A DNA stretch of 9,064 nt, from positions 1-9,064 of the forward strand of contig JAIDLK010000030.1 of the NCBI GenBank assembly GCA_029051085.1, given 5' to 3'. A program made the position numbers and the translations under genes. The notes below the pieces were generated by a model. That model saw nothing but the letters and a program-made list of their open reading frames with translations, ran no database searches and was not told the DNA's origin. Below are positions 1 through 6,640 of the stretch, piece by piece. Source of the stretch: Alphaproteobacteria bacterium. Its GTDB lineage: Bacteria > Pseudomonadota > Alphaproteobacteria > Rs-D84. Each line of letters starts with the position of its first letter. Position 1 is the stretch's first letter.

Positions 1-1964
1 AGTCTATTCTGGACGGTGCCATTGCGCCATGGTCGCGCGGCGGTATGCTTAGCCAGTTTGAGCATCTGTTAAGCGCCTTGCATAAAAAATACAAAATTCC
101 GATGACGCGGCCGTGGCATACTTTGACCGAAGAGCAAAAAAATCTGATTTTATATGGCAGTGGTGACGAGCCTATAAAAATCAACTGGAACGGATTTGTA
201 TATGAAAAACCGTACGAAGGTGTTATTCCGAATATAGAACGGCGCTGGCGCGAATCGGATTCGGAGGCCATGCGGGCGGAATTGGCAAAGTACCAGTCTG
301 AAAAACCATGTCCCATGTGTCATGGAAAGCGTCTGAATATTCAGGCGCTGTGTGTAAAGATTAACGGTGCGGATATCATGGATGTTTGCGAAATGTCTGT
401 GGATGATGCTTTGCGCTGGTTTGAAGATTTGCCAAATCATTTGACTCAAAAGGACAACGATATCGGCCGCATTGTTTTGCGCGAAATTACTAGCCGGCTT
501 CAGTTTTTGAAAAACGTTGGTCTGGGGTATTTGACAATGTCACGTATGGCGGGGACGCTTTCCGGCGGCGAGGCCCAGCGCATCCGCCTTGCGTCGCAGA
601 TTGGCAGTGGTCTGTCCGGTGTTTTATATGTATTGGACGAACCGTCAATCGGTCTGCATCAAAGCGATAATGACAAATTGCTGGAAACGTTGAAAATGCT
701 GCGCGACAAGGATAACACCGTAATCGTTGTCGAACATGACGAAGATGCGATGCGTGCGGCGGATTATTTGGTTGATATCGGTAAAAATGCCGGCGTAAAT
801 GGCGGTCGTGTAATCGCGGCGGGAACGCCGGCCCAGGTTATTAAAAATCCCGACTCGTTAACCGGACAGTATTTGTCAGGCAAAAAAAAGATAGACGTAC
901 CAAGTACGCGTCGACCGGGCAACGGCCAGGTTATTTCTGTTCACGGCGCGCGCGGACATAATCTGAAAAATATAGATGTTGAGTTCCCGCTGGGGAAATT
1001 CATCGCGTTGACGGGTGTGTCGGGCTCCGGTAAGTCAACATTGCTGTTGGGGACGCTGTATCCTGCGTTAATGCGTGCGCTGTATAATTCCAAAATGGAA
1101 ACGGCAACACATGATATTATTCGCGGTATGGAAAATGTGGACAAGGTTGTCGATATAGACCAGTCGCCAATCGGTCGAACCCCGCGCAGTAATCCCGCAA
1201 CATATACAGGGGTATTCTCAAATATCCGTGATTTCTTTGCCGGTCTGCCAGAGGCGAAAGCGCGTGGCTATACATCCGGGCGTTTTTCGTTCAATGTCAA
1301 AGGCGGTCGCTGTGAAGCATGCCAGGGAGACGGCCAGATAAAGATAGAAATGAATTTCCTGGCGGATGTGTATGTAGAGTGCGACCGTTGTCATGGGGCA
1401 AGATATAACGAAGAGACTTTGGCGGTAAAATACAAGGGGAAATCAATTGCCGATGTATTGAATATGACCGTTGACGAGGCATACCGTTTCTTTGTAAATG
1501 TTCCCCAGATTGCCCGCAAACTGGAACTGTTAAAGCGTGTGGGGCTGGATTATATCAAGCTGGGGCAGAGTTCGTTGGATTTGTCCGGTGGCGAGGCTCA
1601 GCGTATAAAGCTGTCCAAGGAATTGGCGGCGCGCAGTACCGGTCAGACGCTGTATATCCTGGACGAGCCGACAACGGGTTTGCATTTTGAGGATATCAAG
1701 ATGCTGTTGTCTGTTTTGCATGAGTTGGTCGAGCAGGGCAATACCGTAATCGTAATTGAGCATAACCTGGAAGTAATAAAAACTGCGGACTGGATAATTG
1801 ACTTGGGGCCGACCGGCGGTGCCGGCGGCGGCCAGGTTATCGCAGCCGGAACGCCAGAACAGGTTGCGGCAACACCTGAATCATCAACAGGGCAATATTT
1901 AAAAAAATATTTGGCGCCGTCGCGTACGGTTAAATCAAAAGCTTTAAAAAAGGAGAAAGCATAA
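1..1964 (+). CDS. uvrA: UvrABC system protein A (excinuclease ABC subunit A), 5'-truncated by window edge
   Basis: UvrA is the DNA-damage-sensing ATPase of nucleotide excision repair; it dimerises and loads UvrB at lesions. The open frame continues to the window's left edge (in frame from base 3), so ATG 45 is internal. About 653 residues are visible out of the roughly 940 usual, and the N-terminal ABC half with the first Walker A lies outside. Visible in order: the ABC signature LSGGEAQRIRL (about nt 556-590) and Walker B LYVLDEPSIGLH of the first ATPase; the second Walker A GVSGSGKST (1011-1040); the conserved IDQSPIGRTPRSNPATYTG segment; a zinc finger CEAC...CDRC (1310-1393); and the second signature LSGGEAQRIKL and Walker B LYILDEPTTGLHFEDI (about 1579-1675). 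The Lys-rich C-terminal tail is short. The stop TAA (1962-1964) shares its last A with the next ATG. No broken motif is seen. Family identity is certain. Confidence 0.98.
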   Translation, partial: SILDGAIAPWSRGGMLSQFEHLLSALHKKYKIPMTRPWHTLTEEQKNLILYGSGDEPIKINWNGFVYEKPYEGVIPNIERRWRESDSEAMRAELAKYQSEKPCPMCHGKRLNIQALCVKINGADIMDVCEMSVDDALRWFEDLPNHLTQKDNDIGRIVLREITSRLQFLKNVGLGYLTMSRMAGTLSGGEAQRIRLASQIGSGLSGVLYVLDEPSIGLHQSDNDKLLETLKMLRDKDNTVIVVEHDEDAMRAADYLVDIGKNAGVNGGRVIAAGTPAQVIKNPDSLTGQYLSGKKKIDVPSTRRPGNGQVISVHGARGHNLKNIDVEFPLGKFIALTGVSGSGKSTLLLGTLYPALMRALYNSKMETATHDIIRGMENVDKVVDIDQSPIGRTPRSNPATYTGVFSNIRDFFAGLPEAKARGYTSGRFSFNVKGGRCEACQGDGQIKIEMNFLADVYVECDRCHGARYNEETLAVKYKGKSIADVLNMTVDEAYRFFVNVPQIARKLELLKRVGLDYIKLGQSSLDLSGGEAQRIKLSKELAARSTGQTLYILDEPTTGLHFEDIKMLLSVLHELVEQGNTVIVIEHNLEVIKTADWIIDLGPTGGAGGGQVIAAGTPEQVAATPESSTGQYLKKYLAPSRTVKSKALKKEKA

Positions 1965-2473
1965 TGTTTGGTTTTGGTAAAAAGAAAGATAAGGAAACTG
2001 TATCCGCGGGCGCCGCGTCGCCGTCGATTGACGATGCAAAAATCCCAAGCGGAATGAAAGAAACCGCCGCGCGTATGATGTCGGGTGAGTTTAATTTGAA
2101 CGATATGCTGGCCCAGCTGAAGCAAATTAAGAAAATGGGGAATTTCAGCGGACTGTTGAAAATGGTGCCGGGTATGTCCGGCGCGGTTGCCGCAATGAAA
2201 GAAAAAATAAAGGACGGCAGCGTTGATGCCCAGATAAAGATACTTGAGGCGATGACTGCCGAAGAACGCGCAAATCCTGAGAAAATATTTGCAAATGCCA
2301 AGGCGCGTATTGCCGAGACCGCAGGCTGTACAGTTCGTGATGTGGAGCATATCATAAAGCAGCATGCGAAAATGAAACAACAGATGGCAATGATACAGCG
2401 CATGGGCGGCATGGAGGCTGTAATGCAGAAAATGCAGGCGGCCCAGGGCGGCGGTGCACCGGTGGCGGCGTAA
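1964..2473 (+). CDS. Stand-alone SRP54/Ffh M-domain-like protein
   Basis: This 169-residue protein matches only the C-terminal M domain of the signal recognition particle GTPase Ffh/SRP54, which normally binds 4.5S RNA and signal peptides. Seen: GEFNLNDMLAQLKQIKKMG (41-59), like the family's FDLNDFLEQL-x-QMKNMG; LLKMVPGM (64-71); an AMTAEERANPEKI block (96-108), like the family's SMT-x-x-ERANPEI; and ARIAETAGCTVRDVEHIIKQ (114-133) in place of the RNA-binding helix-turn-helix. Met makes up 17 of 169 residues, as expected of an M domain. No G motifs or NG GTPase domain exist, and the upstream sequence is uvrA in the same strand, so this is not a frameshifted ffh. The start MFGFGKKKDK resembles the N-terminus of FtsY, which may be chance. 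Shine-Dalgarno AGGAG (1951-1955) lies 8 bases before the ATG, which overlaps the uvrA stop. Several RNA-contact positions differ from E. coli Ffh. The M-domain assignment is firm; the function (SRP accessory, paralogue or split Ffh) is unknown. Confidence 0.82.
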   Translation: MFGFGKKKDKETVSAGAASPSIDDAKIPSGMKETAARMMSGEFNLNDMLAQLKQIKKMGNFSGLLKMVPGMSGAVAAMKEKIKDGSVDAQIKILEAMTAEERANPEKIFANAKARIAETAGCTVRDVEHIIKQHAKMKQQMAMIQRMGGMEAVMQKMQAAQGGGAPVAA

Positions 2474-2479
2474 AATAAT

Positions 2480-3139
2480 ATGAAGATACTAAATAAAAAA
2501 ATTGCGGCAAAAAAATCGTCCGTCGCATGGCTGCAGCGCCAAGCGGCGGACCCATACGTTGCCCGTGCGCAAAAAGACGGATATCGTGCCCGTGCGGCGT
2601 ATAAGTTGATAGAAATGAATGAAAAATTTCATTTCTTAAAAAACGGCCAGGTAGTTGTTGACTTGGGTGCCGCACCCGGGTCCTGGACGCAGTATGTAAT
2701 GCGCGATTTCCCGCGCAGCAAAGTTTTTGCGATGGATTTGCTGGAAATAAAGCCGATTCCGGGTGTTGAATTCTATCAGGGCGATTTTACCACGGATGAA
2801 GCACTGGAGTGGCTTGTTCGGAAATTGCAGCTGCCGGCGGATGTGGCGCAAAACGGAACGGCGGATGTGGTTTTGTCCGATATGGCGCCGAATACGGTTG
2901 GACATAAAAAGACAGATCATATCCGTCAAATGGTTTTGTTGGAGTATGCGTTTGATTTTGCGCTGCGTGCACTGAAACCGGGTGGTGTATTTGTTGCAAA
3001 GTCCTTTACCGGGGGAACAACAAACGAGCTGTTAAAGCAAATCAAAGAAAAGTTCGAATCGGTTCATCATATAAAGCCGCCGTCTTCGCGCAAAGACAGT
3101 GTTGAAATGTTTATCGTGGCCATTGGCTTTAAGGGTTGA
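2480..3139 (+). CDS. rlmE: 23S rRNA (uridine-2'-O-)methyltransferase RlmE/FtsJ
   Basis: RlmE uses S-adenosylmethionine to 2'-O-methylate the uridine in the 23S rRNA A-loop (U2552 in E. coli), a late step in 50S subunit maturation. The protein has 219 residues, close to the usual size. The Rossmann-fold SAM motif is DLGAAPGSW (61-69), and the family hallmark SDMAPN sits at 133-138. The K-D-K-E catalytic tetrad is complete by alignment to E. coli: K42 (in RAAYKL), D134, K174 (in FVAKSF) and E209 (in SVEMFIVA). A basic N-terminal stretch precedes WLQRQAADPYV, the usual family start, supporting the ATG at 2480. That ATG follows the M-domain stop by 6 bases and has no good Shine-Dalgarno, so translation is probably coupled to the upstream gene. 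The stop TGA lies inside the -35 box of the next promoter. Confidence 0.96.
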   Translation: MKILNKKIAAKKSSVAWLQRQAADPYVARAQKDGYRARAAYKLIEMNEKFHFLKNGQVVVDLGAAPGSWTQYVMRDFPRSKVFAMDLLEIKPIPGVEFYQGDFTTDEALEWLVRKLQLPADVAQNGTADVVLSDMAPNTVGHKKTDHIRQMVLLEYAFDFALRALKPGGVFVAKSFTGGTTNELLKQIKEKFESVHHIKPPSSRKDSVEMFIVAIGFKG

Positions 3140-3164
3140 CAAAATTGAATATTTGTATTATATT
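3136..3164 (+). promoter_or_regulatory. Sigma-70-type promoter for the small membrane protein gene
   Basis: A consensus -35 TTGACA (3136-3141), a 17-base spacer and -10 TATATT (3159-3164) predict a start near 3171 and a leader of about 22 bases with AAGGA (3182-3186) before ATG 3193. The -35 box contains the rlmE stop codon TGA (3137-3139). This is among the best-matching promoters in the window. It was identified by eye and has not been measured. Confidence 0.75.
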
Positions 3165-3192
3165 GGTTGTGTGAACTAATCAAGGATATGAT

Positions 3193-3603
3193 ATGAAATT
3201 TAGATTTGCTAATATTTCCAAAGAAACTTGGGCTGTATTATTGGCCTTTGGGGTAGTTGTTGGTATTGACCGTGGGTGCTCGTCGCACAGGGATGTTGAT
3301 ACGACTGAAATTGATAAAGAAATTATGGCGGCGCGTACTTCGCTGGACTCATTGATTGTTCTGCATAATGCAGAGGCGGCCAAGCATGAAATGTATAAAC
3401 ATAAATGTGATTCGCTGTGCCCGCGTGTCGGTGATATAGAGACACCGTCAGAGCGTGAGCGTAAAAATCGCCAATGGCGTCAGTGGCGCGATTCTGTTTC
3501 CAAATATGGGGACCGGGCGATTGATTTACAGATTGAGCGGGATTGGGCCCGTCTGCGCGTAGACACTTTGATGTCAAAGCGTGAAAGAATGAAATTACGC
3601 TAA
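3193..3603 (+). CDS. Hypothetical small protein with N-terminal membrane anchor and charged helical tail
   Basis: I do not recognise this 136-residue protein. Residues 12-25 (TWAVLLAFGVVVGI) form one hydrophobic segment preceded by a basic N-terminus. It is either a short transmembrane anchor or an uncleaved signal; no AxA site or proper lipobox is present (DRGC precedes C29). The rest (30-136) is very polar, rich in Arg, Lys, Asp and Glu, and probably helical or coiled coil. It holds a CDSLC pair (C72, C76) and a Trp/Arg-rich patch RKNRQWRQWRD (90-100). The layout is like that of small bitopic envelope or division proteins (FtsL/FtsB-like shape) or phage spanin subunits, but no sequence match supports either. 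The start is backed by AAGGA six to seven bases upstream. It has its own promoter and terminator, so it is an independent transcription unit. Being a real gene is likely; its function is unknown. Confidence 0.75.
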   Translation: MKFRFANISKETWAVLLAFGVVVGIDRGCSSHRDVDTTEIDKEIMAARTSLDSLIVLHNAEAAKHEMYKHKCDSLCPRVGDIETPSERERKNRQWRQWRDSVSKYGDRAIDLQIERDWARLRVDTLMSKRERMKLR

Positions 3604-3608
3604 ATAGT

Positions 3609-3635
3609 AAAACACCGCAAATGCGGTGTTTTTAT
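3609..3635. terminator. Bidirectional rho-independent terminator between the convergent small gene and rnhA
   Basis: An 8-bp stem AACACCGC (3611-3618) / GCGGTGTT (3623-3630) has the loop AAAT. It is flanked by an A-run on the left and a T-run on the right, so each strand has a U-tract after the hairpin. It lies 7 bases after the plus-strand stop and just beyond the rnhA stop on the minus strand. Confidence 0.85.
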
Positions 3636-4064
3636 TTATTTCAGGCTTTCCGCGGCGGTTCGCGCCAGTGTGTCACAGCGTTCGTTTAATTCTTCGCCGG
3701 CATGGCCCTTTACCCAGTGCCAGTGTATTTTTATATTTTGGGTCGCCGCATCCAGTGCAGACCACAAATCCTGATTCTTTACAGGTTTTTTATCCGCCGT
3801 GCGCCAGTTGTTGCGCTTCCAGTTTTTTAGCCAGGACTGCATTCCGTTTTTTACATACTGGCTGTCCGTATGAATTTCAATTTCATTATGCCGGTGGGCG
3901 GCGGTAACCGCGCGCAGAACCGCCATCAGTTCCATTCTGTTGTTTGTCGTGTCGTTTTCACACCCGAATTTTTCAGCGGTATGTATTCCGTCTGTGGCCA
4001 CAAACGCCCAGCCACCGGGGCCTGGGTTGCCAAGACAGCTGCCATCAGTCCATATTTTTAACAT
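3636..4064 (-). CDS. rnhA: Ribonuclease HI
   Basis: RNase HI cleaves the RNA strand of RNA-DNA hybrids, removing R-loops and replication primers in the cytoplasm. At 142 residues it is the usual size of a bacterial single-domain enzyme. The DEDD catalytic set is complete: D7 in IWTDGSCLGNPGPGGW, E45 in TNNRMELMAV, D67 in IHTDSQYVKNG and D131 in NERCDTLA, with the product-release H121 in VKGHAG. The basic-protrusion handle is present (WLKNWKRNNWRTADKKPVKN, 78-97). It is transcribed from the minus strand, divergent from tkt and convergent with the small hypothetical gene. AAGGA lies upstream of the ATG with an A-rich spacer of about 10 bases. Nothing is unusual in the protein. Confidence 0.98.
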   Translation of the reverse strand: MLKIWTDGSCLGNPGPGGWAFVATDGIHTAEKFGCENDTTNNRMELMAVLRAVTAAHRHNEIEIHTDSQYVKNGMQSWLKNWKRNNWRTADKKPVKNQDLWSALDAATQNIKIHWHWVKGHAGEELNERCDTLARTAAESLK

Positions 4065-4078
4065 TTTTTAGTTGTCCT

Positions 4079-4092
4079 TTTTATGATATAAT
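4079..4092 (+). promoter_or_regulatory. Extended -10 promoter for tkt
   Basis: TGA-TATAAT (4084-4092) is a perfect extended -10 element (TGN plus the consensus hexamer), with no good -35 box at 16-18 bases. The start codon ATG 4101 is only 8 bases after the hexamer, so a normal start point (about 4099) leaves 0-2 leader bases and no room for a Shine-Dalgarno. The same 14-mer TTTTATGATATAAT recurs before hisS. Confidence 0.65.
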
Positions 4093-4117
4093 ATCACATT
4101 ATGAGATACGATTCCAA
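4088..4117 (-). promoter_or_regulatory. Putative rnhA promoter, overlapping the tkt promoter
   Basis: On the minus strand, TTGGAA (complement of 4112-4117), an 18-base spacer and TATTAT (complement of 4088-4093) fit a sigma-70 promoter (4/6 and 5/6 matches). The predicted start is near 4081, giving a leader of about 17 bases that carries the AAGGA ribosome site. Its -10 box occupies almost the same bases as the tkt -10 box on the other strand. Confidence 0.5.
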
Positions 4118-5897
4118 AGATTTACAAGAAATGTCAAACGCAGTGCGCAGTAACGCACTGAAAGCCATAATTTCCGCCAAAAGCGGTCATGTCGGTATAG
4201 TCTTGGGGGCGGCAGATGTCGTGACCAATATTTTTGCCAACTTTTTGCGCCGTGGTACAGACCGCTTTGTTTTGTCCGCCGGGCATGGCAGTGCGTTGTT
4301 ATATTCGGTTTTAAAATTATCCGGGTATGAATTGCCGCCGCTGGACAGTTTTCGTAAATTGGGCGGTTTGCCGGGACACCCGGAATTTGGCATCCCCGGT
4401 GTATTCGCGACGACCGGTCCCCTGGGCCAGGGAATAGGGAATGCGGCGGGATTGGCGTTGGCGGCAAAGCTGCAAAAAACGGACGGGCGCGTTTTCTGTC
4501 TGTGCAGTGACGGCGATTTAATGGAAGGGGTTGCGCAAGAGGCCATTGCTTTCGCGGGACGTTATAAATTGAATAATTTGGTTGTCGTCTGGGATGATAA
4601 CGGCATCAGCATTGATGGTGCGGCCCAGACGGATATTGATGTGCCGGCGCGAATGCTGGCGGCGGGGTGGCGTGTGATATCCACTGATGGGCATGATTTT
4701 GATGAGATTTCGCGTGCGCTGAATTCTGCGATGCGTGGCAAAGCGCCGGTGTTTATTCAGGCAAAAACCATTATCGGGCGTGATTCTTCTGCGGCGGGGA
4801 CATCACGTGCGCATGGACTGGGGCTGGATATGGCCGAGCTGGAACGCTTGGCGGCTGATTCTTGGTCGGACAATGGAATGGCGTTGTGGGCGGATTTGGC
4901 GGCCGAGAATATTCATGCGACGGATGCGCTGCCGGCATGGAGTGTGCCGGACCTGGCCGGTATAAATATGACATGGAATACGGACACGGCGATTTCAACA
5001 CGTGAATTATCAGGGCTGTTTTTAGAGCGCCTTATGTCTGCCGACCCAAATTTAATTGTCGGCAGTGCAGACCTGGGGGGCAGCACCAATGTAAAGACAG
5101 GGGCCGCCCGTGATATAGTACCGGATGACTTTGGTGGCAACTATATAAACTATGGTGTGCGCGAGCATGCGATGGGCGCTGTTATGAATGGAATGGCGGC
5201 GGCCGGATTGCGACCGGTTGGGGCTACGTTTTTGGTGTTTTCCGATTATCTGCGGCCGTCGATTCGTTTGGCGGCGCTGTCCGGGCTGCCGGTGATATAT
5301 GTTTTTACACATGACAGCATCGCCGTAGGTGAAGACGGGCCCACGCATCAGCCGATTGAGCAGCTGCCGTCACTTAGGCTGATGCCGAACCTGAATGTTT
5401 TTCGGCCTTGTAACGGGGCGGAAATTGCGGCGGCATGGACCTTTGCCTTGTCCGATACCGCGCGCCCGTCCTGTATTGTTTTGTCGCGCCAGCGCGTGGC
5501 TCAAGTGTTGACGCCGACCGGGGCGGATTTGTCGCGCGGGGCCTATGTTATTGCGCCCGCCAAAGGTGGGCGCGTGCGAGCAACGCTGATTGCGACCGGT
5601 GCAGAGGTGCCGCTTGCCGTGGCGGTGGCGGAAAAGCTGGGGGGCGGAGTTCAGGTGGTTTCAATGCCGTGTGTGTCGCAATTTCGTTCGCAGAATGATG
5701 GGTTTAAAAAAGAGATTCTGCGTGGATATATTGTTGCGATTGAGGCAGCCGCGTCGGCGTCGTGGTTTGAATTTGCAGACGCCGTTGTCGGGATTGATGA
5801 ATATGGTGCGTCCGGGGATGGGGCGTCTGTTTATGCGAAATACGGCTTTGATGCCGATGTAATTGCGCGTCAGATAGAAGAAAATTTAAAGAAATAA
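4101..5897 (+). CDS. tkt: Transketolase (compact form)
   Basis: Transketolase is the thiamine-diphosphate enzyme that moves two-carbon ketol units between sugar phosphates in the non-oxidative pentose phosphate pathway. Seen in order: SGHVG (28-32, catalytic-site His), DRFVLSAGHGS (54-64), PGHPE (91-95), TTGPLGQGIGNAAGLA (104-119), the ThDP/metal motif SDGDLMEG...WDDNGISIDG (136-173), RAHGLGLD (236-243), the ThDP-activating Glu in NYGVREHAMGAV (E355), and FTHDSIAVGEDGPTHQPIEQ (402-421). The C-terminal domain ends with a DEYGASG segment (566-572). At 598 residues it is roughly 65 shorter than E. coli TktA (about 663), apparently through shorter linkers, because all core motifs are present. It is one polypeptide, not the split two-subunit form. 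The first codons (MRYDSKDLQEMSNAVRSNALK) match the family N-terminus, supporting ATG 4101 despite the absence of a ribosome site. The stop shares a base with the next gene's ATG. Confidence 0.97.
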   Translation: MRYDSKDLQEMSNAVRSNALKAIISAKSGHVGIVLGAADVVTNIFANFLRRGTDRFVLSAGHGSALLYSVLKLSGYELPPLDSFRKLGGLPGHPEFGIPGVFATTGPLGQGIGNAAGLALAAKLQKTDGRVFCLCSDGDLMEGVAQEAIAFAGRYKLNNLVVVWDDNGISIDGAAQTDIDVPARMLAAGWRVISTDGHDFDEISRALNSAMRGKAPVFIQAKTIIGRDSSAAGTSRAHGLGLDMAELERLAADSWSDNGMALWADLAAENIHATDALPAWSVPDLAGINMTWNTDTAISTRELSGLFLERLMSADPNLIVGSADLGGSTNVKTGAARDIVPDDFGGNYINYGVREHAMGAVMNGMAAAGLRPVGATFLVFSDYLRPSIRLAALSGLPVIYVFTHDSIAVGEDGPTHQPIEQLPSLRLMPNLNVFRPCNGAEIAAAWTFALSDTARPSCIVLSRQRVAQVLTPTGADLSRGAYVIAPAKGGRVRATLIATGAEVPLAVAVAEKLGGGVQVVSMPCVSQFRSQNDGFKKEILRGYIVAIEAAASASWFEFADAVVGIDEYGASGDGASVYAKYGFDADVIARQIEENLKK

Positions 5898-6601
5898 TGG
5901 CTGATTCCGAATATATTTTTTCGACCGCGCACGGCGAAGAAATTCGAGTTATAATTTCAACGAGACGGGGACTGCGTAATATAACGCTGCGGCCAAAAAC
6001 GCGACCGATACGGGAAATTCATATTTCCAAGCCGTGGCTGGTCTGCGACCGGGTTGCATTAGATTTTCTGGAAAGTAAGCGTCGCTGGATAGAGCGCGCC
6101 TTTGAGCGCGCGCCGGCCAAAGAGGTCGTGGCCCCCGGAATTAATATTGAAATTTTGGGCCGGCGCGTAACGGTGGTGCATGACGGGGCGCGTCATTCCA
6201 ACGGGTATTCTGATGATGGGCGGACGCTGGTTATAGGTGGCACCTCCGATATGTTTGAGCGACGTCTGCGTGATTTTATAAAAAAAGAGTTTTTAACCGA
6301 AGTAAAGCGTATGGTCAGAACGGCACCACGTGAGCTGTGGCCGTCGCGCATCGCTGTACGTGACACGACCAGCCGCTGGGGCAGCTGCTCTTCAACGGGG
6401 ACAATGTCTTTTTCATGGCGTTTGGCGTTTGCACCGCCGGATGTTATGCGTTATGTCGTTATGCATGAGGTGGCGCATCGTGTCCATATGGACCATTCGC
6501 CCGCATTCTGGGCGACTGTGGGCGAGTTGTATGGATTCGGGGTAGAGCGAGCAAAGCGCTGGCTGAATGCCCATGGTGCTGAATTACATAAATATTTGTA
6601 A
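5897..6601 (+). CDS. YgjP-like M48-type zinc metallopeptidase domain protein (DUF45)
   Basis: This 234-residue protein belongs to the YgjP/DUF45 (SprT-like gluzincin) group, whose substrates are mostly unknown; some relatives act with restriction systems or in quality control. Visible: a beta-rich N-terminal half with GLRNITLRPK (25-34) and the family's WLV and LESKRRWIE segments; then the diagnostic block RDTTSRWGSCSSTGTMSFSW (155-174); and the active site HEVAH (190-194) followed by H200 in HMDHSPAFW, supplying the third zinc ligand. There is no signal peptide or membrane segment, so it is probably cytoplasmic. Its ATG overlaps the tkt stop by one base (TAATG), with only weak ribosome-site sequence, so translation is probably coupled to tkt. 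No functional link to transketolase is known to me; the pairing may be only operonic packing. The metalloprotease fold is firm and the cellular role unknown. Confidence 0.92.
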   Translation: MADSEYIFSTAHGEEIRVIISTRRGLRNITLRPKTRPIREIHISKPWLVCDRVALDFLESKRRWIERAFERAPAKEVVAPGINIEILGRRVTVVHDGARHSNGYSDDGRTLVIGGTSDMFERRLRDFIKKEFLTEVKRMVRTAPRELWPSRIAVRDTTSRWGSCSSTGTMSFSWRLAFAPPDVMRYVVMHEVAHRVHMDHSPAFWATVGELYGFGVERAKRWLNAHGAELHKYL

Positions 6602-6607
6602 TATTTC

Positions 6608-6635
6608 TTGCTTATTTAAATCCTGTCTGTAAAAT
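6608..6635 (+). promoter_or_regulatory. Possible promoter for the structured intergenic RNA
   Basis: TTGCTT (6608-6613), a 16-base spacer and TAAAAT (6630-6635) would start transcription near 6642, exactly at the first stem of the structured region. The -35 match is weak (3/6) and the -10 is good (5/6). Confidence 0.35.
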
Positions 6636-6640
6636 AAAAA

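Noticed and set aside
1643..2380. 245-codon open frame on the minus strand across the uvrA end and the M-domain gene
   Set aside because: It overlaps two well-supported plus-strand genes, has no family features and is Cys/Phe/His-rich in the way of an antisense shadow.
3193..3603. Phage spanin or prophage remnant
   Set aside because: Only the overall shape (one membrane segment, helical tail) fits; no neighbouring lysis or phage genes exist.
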